The notes under the pieces: model-generated
Database searches by the model: none
Told to the model about the DNA's origin: nothing
The model's input: only the letters and a program-made list of their open reading frames with translations
Shown here: positions 1 to 6,579 of the stretch, in pieces
How positions within the stretch are numbered: the first letter of the stretch is position 1
Layout: every line of letters starts with the position of its first letter
Position numbers and translations under genes: made by a program
From: Actinomycetota bacterium
GTDB lineage: Bacteria > Actinomycetota > Acidimicrobiia > Acidimicrobiales > Ilumatobacteraceae
Length of the DNA stretch: 9,231 nucleotides
NCBI GenBank assembly: GCA_026393655.1
Contig: JAPKZT010000153.1
Span: 1 to 9,231, forward strand
Direction of reading: 5' to 3'

Positions 1-1
1 A

Positions 2-559
2 CGCTTGATTGAATTGCGCGATGCCGAAACTGAACGCGAGAAACTCGGTTTGCGACTTGAGATTCTTTCTGGACCAGGAGAAGATTTTCGTTATGACCTG
101 GTGTTTGACGAATTCGTTAAAGCCGCGTTCACTGACGAGGTGCGCACAATTGATGGTTTGAAAATAATCATTGGTGCTAAAGATTTAGATTTACTTCGTG
201 GCGCAGAATTAGACCACGATGATGCAAAAGGTTTATTGATTCGCAATCCAAATAAGCCACTTAAGGCGCACGTTGATGGGCTTGTTTCAGATGACGAAAT
301 CTCAGCGCAGATTGAAACCATTGTGTTTAGCGAAGTCAACCCTGCGCTTTCTGCACATGGTGGGTTTGTTACATTTTCTGGCCACGACAAAGAAGGCACT
401 GCGTATTTCACAATGGGTGGTGGGTGCCACGGTTGTTCGATGTCACGCCAGACAATGCTTGAAGGCGTTCAGACCATGCTTGTTGAGCAAGTGCCGGCGA
501 TTACTCGAGTGCGAGACATCACTGATCATTCGACTGGTGCCAACCCTTACTATTCGTAA
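2..559 (+). CDS. nfuA: NfuA-like Fe-S cluster carrier/scaffold protein (5' end probably outside window)
   Basis: This is an iron-sulfur cluster carrier that accepts clusters from the assembly machinery and delivers them to apo-enzymes in the cytoplasm. Numbering from the TTG at 5, residues 1-90 resemble the degenerate A-type (IscA-like) N-terminal domain. Residues 98-184 form a NifU C-terminal domain with the NPALSAHGG stretch (112-120), the GGGCHGCSM cluster-binding CxxC (C141 and C144) and a VRDITDH ending close to E. coli NfuA. The reading frame is open to the left edge. Family members usually begin some residues before the ELRDAE segment, so the TTG at 5 is probably not the true start and the gene is best treated as 5'-partial. 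The A-type domain lacks the cysteines of genuine IscA, as is usual for NfuA. The next gene starts 6 bases after the stop, so the two may be cotranscribed although their functions look unrelated. Family assignment is firm; the start is not. Confidence 0.9.
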   Translation, partial: RLIELRDAETEREKLGLRLEILSGPGEDFRYDLVFDEFVKAAFTDEVRTIDGLKIIIGAKDLDLLRGAELDHDDAKGLLIRNPNKPLKAHVDGLVSDDEISAQIETIVFSEVNPALSAHGGFVTFSGHDKEGTAYFTMGGGCHGCSMSRQTMLEGVQTMLVEQVPAITRVRDITDHSTGANPYYS

Positions 560-565
560 TTCAAA

Positions 566-1711
566 ATGAAGTCGTTTCTGCAATTTTTGAAACGTGCTCT
601 TAAGTATTTTCGGGGCACGAAGCGCGTTTGGCGAAAACCTCCACAATCTGATTTATTGATCATTGATCGAGGCACGGCAAGCCCGTTAGACGAGATGTTC
701 GCGCATCACAAACCACACGTGTTGGACATTCGTGGTGAAAGTATCAACATGCGCGCCTTGTTGCGTGCTGTGCCAAAAATACGCCTTGGCGCTCTCGCGT
801 ATGTAGAGGCATATATCGACTTTGTGAAACCGAAACTAATTCTTTCGCGAACGGACAACAACGCAACTATGTGGCAACTTAAGCGCCGCAAAAATCTAAG
901 TTACCAAGTCGCTCTCGTCCAAAACGGTTGGCGCCTTGATGTCGGGTTTGAAATTCCGCAACTACTCAATAAATCAGGACCCGCAGGAATTTGGATAATT
1001 GACAAACTTTTCGCGTTCGGACCAGCGTGGATATCTCAACTTCCAAGCTATGTAAAATTTGAAGGTGTAGCCGCCGGCAGTGTCAAAGCCAATGAATTCT
1101 CAGATAAGCCACAACCTATTCAGTCGAATCATGTCAGTTGGATATCAACTTTTCGATCATCATATATCGCAAGTAAAAATGATATTGGGGATATGTTCTA
1201 TCAAAATTTTGCCAAAGTCTTGAATTCAATCGGTCAAAAATTAAAAGTAATTGGGTTTGAATCTGGTCCCGTGCAACATCATCAGGAAAATGAATACTTC
1301 GGCAACTATTTCAAAACAACAGACTTGACTCTCAATCGACGGACCTCTTCTAATTCTTCCTACGAATTAATAAAGACATCAACAATTGTTCTGACTGATC
1401 AGAGTTCGCTTGGTTATGAGTCATTGGCACTTGGTTGCAAAACCGGCTTCATAGCTGCGGCACCCCGATTTCAAAAGACTCATCGGTTTGGAAAGCCGTT
1501 GGAGTTTGGGGAGAAAGGACCGTTTTGGACAAATGATCCGACAGAAGATGAGATTGCTCGCATTTTGGATTATTTATTGACGGTTTCTGATGAGCAGTGG
1601 GAGCGCGATAGTGGCTGGATTCGTGATCAGTTAATGGTTTACGACTATGGCAACACAAAAATTCGAACTTATGTTGAGGGCGTGCTCGCTGATAGTTTAG
1701 AAAGCAATTAA
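566..1711 (+). CDS. Putative surface polysaccharide biosynthesis protein, LA_1612-like (glycosyltransferase-like)
   Basis: This 381-residue soluble protein has no signal peptide or membrane segment. Two regions recall the LA_1612-type surface carbohydrate proteins, and more distantly GT-B or CDP-glycerol glycerophosphotransferase folds. One is a central SRTDNNATMW stretch (94-103) followed by VQNGWR (118-123). The other is a C-terminal LTDQSSLGYESLALG motif (276-290), where related enzymes bind a nucleotide-activated donor. The likely role is transfer or processing of a sugar for O-antigen-like or capsular polysaccharide; this is inferred from motif resemblance only and the substrate cannot be read. 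The ATG at 566 lies 6 bases after the nfuA stop without a Shine-Dalgarno site, suggesting reinitiation by ribosomes finishing nfuA. Parts of the gene, such as 1141-1200 (18 of 60 bases G or C), are clearly more AT-rich than neighbours, which fits a horizontally acquired or fast-evolving surface gene. It shows no link to the catabolic genes downstream. Confidence 0.6.
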   Translation: MKSFLQFLKRALKYFRGTKRVWRKPPQSDLLIIDRGTASPLDEMFAHHKPHVLDIRGESINMRALLRAVPKIRLGALAYVEAYIDFVKPKLILSRTDNNATMWQLKRRKNLSYQVALVQNGWRLDVGFEIPQLLNKSGPAGIWIIDKLFAFGPAWISQLPSYVKFEGVAAGSVKANEFSDKPQPIQSNHVSWISTFRSSYIASKNDIGDMFYQNFAKVLNSIGQKLKVIGFESGPVQHHQENEYFGNYFKTTDLTLNRRTSSNSSYELIKTSTIVLTDQSSLGYESLALGCKTGFIAAAPRFQKTHRFGKPLEFGEKGPFWTNDPTEDEIARILDYLLTVSDEQWERDSGWIRDQLMVYDYGNTKIRTYVEGVLADSLESN

Positions 1712-1721
1712 GTCAAAAAAT

Positions 1722-1729
1722 AAGGGGAG
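1722..1729 (+). promoter_or_regulatory. Strong Shine-Dalgarno site for the amidase gene
   Basis: AAGGGGAG ends 5 bases before the ATG at 1735 and fixes that start. It lies in the 23-base gap after the glycosyltransferase-like gene. It contrasts with the absence of a recognisable site before the genes at 566 and 5563. No convincing promoter is visible in this short gap, so a promoter for the catabolic block would have to lie within the preceding gene or farther upstream. Confidence 0.75.
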
Positions 1730-1734
1730 AATTT

Positions 1735-2577
1735 ATGGGTCGCACAGTTCGAGCAGCGTTACTGCAAACCGATTGGACGGGCGATAAAGACACGATGATT
1801 GACAAGCACGAGGCGCAAGCTCGTGAAGCAGCCAAGCAAGGCGCGCAAGTTATGTGCTTTCAAGAATTATTTTATGGCCCGTACTTTTGCCAAGTGCAAG
1901 AGCCTGAGTACTACTCATATACAGAACCAATTCCAGATGGTCCAACGACGAAACGGTTTCAAGCGCTAGCAAAAGAACTCGGCATGGTTATGGTTTTGCC
2001 GATGTATGAGATTGTTCAAGCCGGTTTGTACTACAACACTGCGGCAATTATTGACGCCGATGGCAAATATCTCGGTAAATATCGCAAGCAACATATTCCT
2101 CAGGTCAAAGGTTTCTGGGAGAAATATTATTTCACACCCGGCACAGGTGGGTATCCAGTGTTCGACACAGCGGTGGGCAAAGTCGGCATTTACATTTGCT
2201 ACGACCGACACTTTCCCGAAGGTTGGCGTGCACTCGGTTTGAATGGCGCTGAAATTGTTTTCAATCCATCAGCAACAAGTCGCGGACTAAGCGAATACAT
2301 CTGGAAGATTGAGCAACCAGCAGCGGCTGTCGCCAATATTTACTACGTTGGCGCAATTAACAGAGTCGGCATTGAACCACTTGGCGACGACGACTTTTAC
2401 GGTCAGAGTTATTTCGTTGATCCAGAAGGCAAATTTGTTGGCAACCAAGGCGACCCACACAAGCCTGAACTAATTGTTCGCGATCTTGATATGGACAAAA
2501 TTAAGACCGTGCGCGATCGCTGGGCGTTTTATCGCGACCGTCGCCCAGATGCGTACGGCGAACTTGTTGAGCGTTAA
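1735..2577 (+). CDS. Nitrilase-superfamily amidohydrolase, probable N-carbamoyl-beta-alanine amidase (beta-ureidopropionase)
   Basis: This is a cytoplasmic carbon-nitrogen hydrolase of 280 residues, the usual size for the family. The catalytic Glu-Lys-Cys set is visible: E44 in CFQELFYGPYF, K118 in GKYRKQHIP and C155 in YICYDRHFPEGWR. A second conserved glutamate, E129, lies in GFWEKYYF. The GFWEKYYF and YDRHFPEGWRALGLNGAE segments match the branch that hydrolyses N-carbamoyl-beta-alanine, N-carbamoyl-amino acids or N-carbamoylputrescine. The dihydropyrimidinase gene immediately downstream makes N-carbamoyl-beta-alanine or N-carbamoyl-beta-aminoisobutyrate the likely substrate, giving the beta-amino acid, CO2 and NH3. 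The ATG at 1735 is supported by a Shine-Dalgarno site 5 bases upstream. N-carbamoylputrescine amidase is the main alternative, but nothing for polyamine metabolism is nearby. The enzyme family is certain; the exact substrate rests on context. Confidence 0.88.
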   Translation: MGRTVRAALLQTDWTGDKDTMIDKHEAQAREAAKQGAQVMCFQELFYGPYFCQVQEPEYYSYTEPIPDGPTTKRFQALAKELGMVMVLPMYEIVQAGLYYNTAAIIDADGKYLGKYRKQHIPQVKGFWEKYYFTPGTGGYPVFDTAVGKVGIYICYDRHFPEGWRALGLNGAEIVFNPSATSRGLSEYIWKIEQPAAAVANIYYVGAINRVGIEPLGDDDFYGQSYFVDPEGKFVGNQGDPHKPELIVRDLDMDKIKTVRDRWAFYRDRRPDAYGELVER

Positions 2578-2612
2578 GAATAGTCTCAGAAATTAAGTAC
2601 ATCTAAAAACAC

Positions 2613-2618
2613 GGAAGG
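2613..2618 (+). promoter_or_regulatory. Shine-Dalgarno site for the dihydropyrimidinase gene
   Basis: GGAAGG lies 4 bases before the ATG at 2623 and supports that start. The surrounding 45-base gap (2578-2622) is the largest between genes in this window. I saw neither a terminator hairpin nor a clear promoter in it, so read-through from the amidase gene is the simplest reading. Confidence 0.6.
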
Positions 2619-2622
2619 AATT

Positions 2623-4047
2623 ATGGCACGCATACTCATTAAAAACGGAACAGTCATTAGCCCGACCGGTCGGCACGACTTTGATGTACTAATTGAGGGC
2701 GAAACTGTGCTTGCACTTCTCGAGCGAGGCAAATCTGATTCACTGAGCATCACTGCCGACAAAATTATTGATGCCAAAGGAAAGTATGTAATTCCTGGTG
2801 GCATTGACGTGCACACGCACATGGAGCTTCCATTTGGTGGCACTGCTGCGGTAGACACATTCGAAACTGGCACAATCGCAGCGGCCTGGGGTGGCGTCAC
2901 AACAATTGTTGATATGGCACTTCAGCGTTATGGTGAAAATGTTCACGAAGGTTTAGCCGAGTGGCATCGCAAAGCTGGTGGCAACTGTGCGGTTGACTAT
3001 GCATTTCATCAGATCATCGGTGGCGTTGACGAACAGTCTCTAAAAGATATGACATATTTGGTTGATCACGAAGGCGTAACGAGTTTCAAGTTATTCATGG
3101 CCTACCCTGGCGTTTTCTACAGCGACGACGGCCAAATTCTGCGAGCGATGCAAACCGCTAGCGAAAACGGCGCGACAATTATGATGCACGCAGAGAACGG
3201 CATTGCGATTGATGTACTGGTTCAACAACACATCGCACGCGGTGAAACTGATCCTAAATATCACTCTTATTCGCGCCCAAGTTTGCTCGAAGGTGAAGCG
3301 ACAAATCGCGCGATCGTATTATCTAAAGTCGCTGGCAACGTGCCTCTCTACATAGTTCACATGTCGGCATCTGAAGCGCTAAATGCGTTAGCCGAGGCGC
3401 GCCACGAGGGACTAAATGTGTTCGGTGAGACTTGTCCGCAATACCTATATATGACGCTTGAAGATCATCTGGCTCGACCGGGTTTCGAAGGCGCAAAGTT
3501 TGTGTGCTCCCCACCAATTCGTAGCAAGCACGACAAGCATGATCACCATGGCGATTTGTGGAAGGGATTGCGAATGAATGAACTCGCAATCGTTTCAACC
3601 GATCATTGTCCGTTTTGTTATAAGGATCAAAAAGAGCTTGGCATTGGCAACTTCTCGAAGATTCCAAATGGCATGGGTGGAGTAGAACACCGGATGGAGC
3701 TCATTTATCAGGGTGTCGTACAGGGCGAACTCTCACTTGAGCGTTGGGTCGAGACCTGCAGCACGACACCTGCACGAATGTTTGGTATGTACCCGCAAAA
3801 AGGAGTCATCGCACCAGGTTCAGATGCCGACATCTTGGTTTGGGATCCGAATAAAAAGACAAAAATCGGCATTAACGACAAGCATCACATGAACATGGAC
3901 CACTCCTCTTGGGAGGGCACTGTGATTGATGGCAAAGTTGACACGGTTTTGTCACGCGGCATGGTTGTAATCGAAAATGATAAATACACTGGTCGCAAAG
4001 GTCACGGCAAGTTCGTCAAACGTGGTCTGTGCCAATACTTAAATTAA
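2623..4047 (+). CDS. hydA: Dihydropyrimidinase / hydantoinase
   Basis: This cyclic-amidase of the amidohydrolase superfamily has 474 residues, normal for the family. It hydrolyses 5,6-dihydrouracil or dihydrothymine to N-carbamoyl-beta-alanine or N-carbamoyl-beta-aminoisobutyrate, and relatives also open hydantoins. The binuclear metal site is complete: H64 and H66 in GGIDVHTHME, K156 in TSFKLFMAYPG (the lysine that is carboxylated in this family), H189 in MMHAENG, H246 in IVHMSASEA and D327 in STDHCPF. The SPPIR segment (296-300) and IPNG (347-350) correspond to the substrate-binding loops. A small oddity is a histidine/aspartate-rich stretch, KHDKHDHHGD (302-311), a few residues longer than in hydantoinases I can recall. 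The gene lies 45 bases after the amidase that would use its product and 25 bases before the semialdehyde dehydrogenase. It could act on hydantoins instead, but no hydantoin racemase is nearby. Confidence 0.92.
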   Translation: MARILIKNGTVISPTGRHDFDVLIEGETVLALLERGKSDSLSITADKIIDAKGKYVIPGGIDVHTHMELPFGGTAAVDTFETGTIAAAWGGVTTIVDMALQRYGENVHEGLAEWHRKAGGNCAVDYAFHQIIGGVDEQSLKDMTYLVDHEGVTSFKLFMAYPGVFYSDDGQILRAMQTASENGATIMMHAENGIAIDVLVQQHIARGETDPKYHSYSRPSLLEGEATNRAIVLSKVAGNVPLYIVHMSASEALNALAEARHEGLNVFGETCPQYLYMTLEDHLARPGFEGAKFVCSPPIRSKHDKHDHHGDLWKGLRMNELAIVSTDHCPFCYKDQKELGIGNFSKIPNGMGGVEHRMELIYQGVVQGELSLERWVETCSTTPARMFGMYPQKGVIAPGSDADILVWDPNKKTKIGINDKHHMNMDHSSWEGTVIDGKVDTVLSRGMVVIENDKYTGRKGHGKFVKRGLCQYLN

Positions 4048-4062
4048 ATAATCAACAACTAC

Positions 4063-4068
4063 AGGAGA
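4063..4068 (+). promoter_or_regulatory. Shine-Dalgarno site for mmsA
   Basis: AGGAGA ends 4 bases before the ATG at 4073 and supports that start. The 25-base gap between the dihydropyrimidinase stop and this ATG holds nothing else recognisable. Confidence 0.65.
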
Positions 4069-4072
4069 AATT

Positions 4073-5557
4073 ATGAATCGCATTAGTCATTGGGTCAACA
4101 ACAAAGTCGTCGCCGGAACTTCTGGCAAGAGCGGCAAAGTATTTAATCCCGCGACAGGCAAACAAGAATCAGAAGTTGATTTGGCCAGTGTTGCAGATGT
4201 TGACGCGGCGATCGCCTCAGCCAAGGCCGCTTTTCCTGCTTGGCGCGCGACGAACTTGTCTCGTCGTGCAGAAATTATGTTTCGGATGCGCGAACTCGTT
4301 GATGCAAACCGCAAAGAGATCGCGTCGTTGTTGACTCAAGAGCACGGCAAAGTACCAAGTGATGCACTTGGAGAAGTTGCGCGAGGTCTTGAAAATATCG
4401 AGTTCGCATGTGGCGTACCGGCAATGCTTAAGGGCGGGTATTCAGAGCAGGCTTCAACTGGTGTAGATGTCTACTCAATTCGTCAGCCGCTTGGTGTAGT
4501 CGCTGGTATCACGCCATTTAATTTTCCGGCGATGGTTCCGATGTGGATGTTTGCCAATGCGATTATGTGCGGCAATACATTTATTTTGAAGCCAAGCGAA
4601 AAGGATCCATCAGCGTCGATGTTTATCGCCGATTTATTGCGCCAAGCGGGCTTGCCTGATGGCGTTTACAACGTTGTGCACGGTGACAAAGTTGCCGTTG
4701 ATCGTTTGTTGGATCATCCAGATATTGCTGCGGTGAGTTTCGTGGGTTCAACACCGATTGCAAAATATGTTTACGAAACTGGAACAAAAAATGGCAAGCG
4801 CGTGCAAGCACTTGGTGGCGCGAAAAATCATATGTTGGTTTTGCCAGATGCCGATCTTGACATGGCTGCTGATGCTGCAATTAGTGCTGCCTACGGTTCA
4901 GCCGGCGAGCGATGCATGGCGGTTTCGGTTGTGCTCTCAGTTGACACAGTTGCCGACGCACTAGTTGAAAAAATCAAATCTCGCGTGCCAAATATTAAAG
5001 TTGGCGCAGGCACAGACCCAGCCAGCGAGATGGGTCCATTGATTAGTCGTGAACATCGAGACAAGGTGGCCGGTTATGTAACTGGTGCAGCAAAAGAAGG
5101 CGCGACGGTAGTCATTGACGGTACTGATAAAGCCAAAGACGAGGGTTTCTTTTTGAACCCAAGTTTGATTGATCATGTCAAGCCAGGCATGAAGTGTTAT
5201 GACGAAGAAATTTTCGGACCAGTACTTACAGTCATGCGCGTGAAGAGTTACGACGAGGGTCTACAAACAATTAACGACAACCAGTTTGGCAACGGCACGG
5301 CGATTTTCACTCGTGACGGTGGAGTCGCAAGACAGTTTCAATATGAAGTTAATGTCGGAATGGTCGGCATCAATGTGCCGATTCCGGTGCCGGTTTCGTA
5401 TTATTCGTTTGGCGGTTGGAAGGCAAGTTTGTTTGGCGACCAACACATGTATGGCCCAGAAGGCATCAACTTTTACACGCGCGGTAAGGTCGTAACTTCA
5501 CGATGGCCAGACCCGCGAACATCGCAAGTTGATCTCGGCTTTCCACACAGTCGGTAG
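4073..5557 (+). CDS. mmsA: CoA-acylating (methyl)malonate-semialdehyde dehydrogenase
   Basis: This aldehyde dehydrogenase superfamily enzyme has 494 residues. MmsA/IolA enzymes convert malonate semialdehyde or methylmalonate semialdehyde, NAD+ and CoA to acetyl-CoA or propionyl-CoA with loss of CO2. Visible signatures are TPFNFPAMVPMWMF (147-160) with N150 as the oxyanion-hole asparagine, the LKPSEKDPSA segment of the NAD site, GGAKNH (where ordinary aldehyde dehydrogenases have a glutamate-containing ELGG motif) and catalytic C281 in GERCMAV. The C-terminal PVPVSYYSFGGWKASLFGD is characteristic of this subfamily. The missing general-base glutamate is the expected state for CoA-dependent members. 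In this operon the likely job is the last step of uracil or thymine degradation, using semialdehydes made by transamination of beta-alanine or beta-aminoisobutyrate. It could also serve valine or inositol catabolism, but no partner genes for those are in view. The LLM gene starts 5 bases after its stop. Confidence 0.92.
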   Translation: MNRISHWVNNKVVAGTSGKSGKVFNPATGKQESEVDLASVADVDAAIASAKAAFPAWRATNLSRRAEIMFRMRELVDANRKEIASLLTQEHGKVPSDALGEVARGLENIEFACGVPAMLKGGYSEQASTGVDVYSIRQPLGVVAGITPFNFPAMVPMWMFANAIMCGNTFILKPSEKDPSASMFIADLLRQAGLPDGVYNVVHGDKVAVDRLLDHPDIAAVSFVGSTPIAKYVYETGTKNGKRVQALGGAKNHMLVLPDADLDMAADAAISAAYGSAGERCMAVSVVLSVDTVADALVEKIKSRVPNIKVGAGTDPASEMGPLISREHRDKVAGYVTGAAKEGATVVIDGTDKAKDEGFFLNPSLIDHVKPGMKCYDEEIFGPVLTVMRVKSYDEGLQTINDNQFGNGTAIFTRDGGVARQFQYEVNVGMVGINVPIPVPVSYYSFGGWKASLFGDQHMYGPEGINFYTRGKVVTSRWPDPRTSQVDLGFPHSR

Positions 5558-5562
5558 TCAAA

Positions 5563-6579
5563 ATGGATATCGGCATTGTTCTGCAGACAACGCCACCTGC
5601 AAGTCAGGTGATTGATCTCGCAGTACGAGCTGACGCCCAAGGTTTCTCGCATGTCTGGACATTCGATAGTCATATTTTGTGGGAAGAACCTTTCGTTATA
5701 TATAGTCAAATTTTGGCAAAGACGAACAATGTCATTGTCGGGCCAATGGTTACAAACCCAGCAACTCGCGACTGGACAGTAACCGCAAGTTTGTTTGCAA
5801 CATTAAACGAAATGTACGGCAATCGAACTGTGTGCGGTATTGGTCGTGGCGACTCGGCCGTGCGTGTTACAAACGGCAAGCCAACGACACTTGCGACTTT
5901 GCGTGAGAGCATTGATGTGATCCGTGAGCTTTCGAACGGACGCGAAATTGACTACAACGGGTCGAAAATAAAATTCGAGTGGGCATCAAAAAGTAAATGC
6001 GAAGTTTGGGTGGCTGCGTACGGTCCAAAAGCATTGCAACTTACTGGCGAAGTCGGCGACGGCTTTATTTTGCAACTTGCTGACATTGATATTGCGGCGT
6101 GGACAATTGATGCTGTTCGTAAAGCCGCTCGCGATGCAGGTCGAGATCCGAAAAGCGTAAAAATCTGCGTTGCGGCGCCAGCATATGTCGGTGATGATAT
6201 GGCGCACATGCGTGAACAATGCCGCTGGTTTGGCGGCATGGTCGGCAATCATGTTGCTGACATTGTTTCGCGGTATGGCGACTCAAGTGCAGTGCCTGCG
6301 GCTCTGACTGATTATATAAAAGGCCGACAAGGGTACGACTATAAACAGCACGGTCAAGCAGGAAACACGCACACGACTTTTGTGCCCGACGCAATTGTTG
6401 ATCGGTTTTGTATTCTCGGCAAAGTCGATGAGCATATGAAGCGTTTGAACGAGTTGCAAGAAATTGGTGTTGATCAGTTTTCAATTTATTTGCAACACGA
6501 TGGCAAGCAAGAAACACTTGACGCCTACGGCAAATATATTTTGCCAGAAATTGCTGCGCGATCTCAGGCATCTAAGTAA
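5563..6579 (+). CDS. LLM-class oxidoreductase, probably F420-dependent (TIGR03842-like)
   Basis: This 338-residue cytoplasmic flavin/F420 enzyme has a luciferase-like TIM-barrel. The pattern GPMVTNPATRDWTVTAS (60-76), followed by TLNEMYGNR (80-88) and GIGRGDSA (92-99), is that of F420-binding members such as the methylene-tetrahydromethanopterin reductase group. VWVAAYGPKALQLTGEVGDGF (148-168) is the second conserved block. It resembles the family annotated TIGR03842, but I cannot search to confirm this. The substrate is unknown. It is sandwiched between mmsA (5-base gap) and the first permease (stop and start share one base), so it is presumably made together with the pyrimidine-type enzymes and the importer. 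It lacks close resemblance to RutA, the FMN monooxygenase of the oxidative uracil pathway. FMN use cannot be excluded from sequence alone. The ATG at 5563 has no Shine-Dalgarno site and is probably reached by reinitiation after mmsA. Confidence 0.82.
   Translation: MDIGIVLQTTPPASQVIDLAVRADAQGFSHVWTFDSHILWEEPFVIYSQILAKTNNVIVGPMVTNPATRDWTVTASLFATLNEMYGNRTVCGIGRGDSAVRVTNGKPTTLATLRESIDVIRELSNGREIDYNGSKIKFEWASKSKCEVWVAAYGPKALQLTGEVGDGFILQLADIDIAAWTIDAVRKAARDAGRDPKSVKICVAAPAYVGDDMAHMREQCRWFGGMVGNHVADIVSRYGDSSAVPAALTDYIKGRQGYDYKQHGQAGNTHTTFVPDAIVDRFCILGKVDEHMKRLNELQEIGVDQFSIYLQHDGKQETLDAYGKYILPEIAARSQASK

Noticed and set aside
2513..2520. GCGATCGC palindromes (also at 4208-4215) as possible HIP1-like repeats
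   Set aside because: Only a couple of copies were noticed, both inside genes and compatible with ordinary codons. This is not the density seen in genomes with HIP1.
2567..2595. Possible promoter (TTGAGC and a downstream AT-rich hexamer) between the amidase and dihydropyrimidinase genes
   Set aside because: The -10 candidate matches consensus poorly and the -35 lies within the end of the amidase gene. Continuous transcription explains the layout better.
3323..3667. A 114-codon open frame on the - strand inside the dihydropyrimidinase gene
   Set aside because: It overlaps essential metal-site coding sequence on the + strand and has no start signal or family resemblance.
6065..6571. A 168-codon open frame on the - strand opposite the LLM gene
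   Set aside because: It lies wholly inside a well-supported + strand gene with clear family motifs, and its translation shows no recognisable domain. It is a codon-usage shadow.
5563..6579. The LLM gene as RutA (oxidative uracil pathway)
   Set aside because: The sequence pattern is that of F420-binding LLM members rather than the RutA subgroup, and no other rut genes are present. The neighbours belong to the reductive route.
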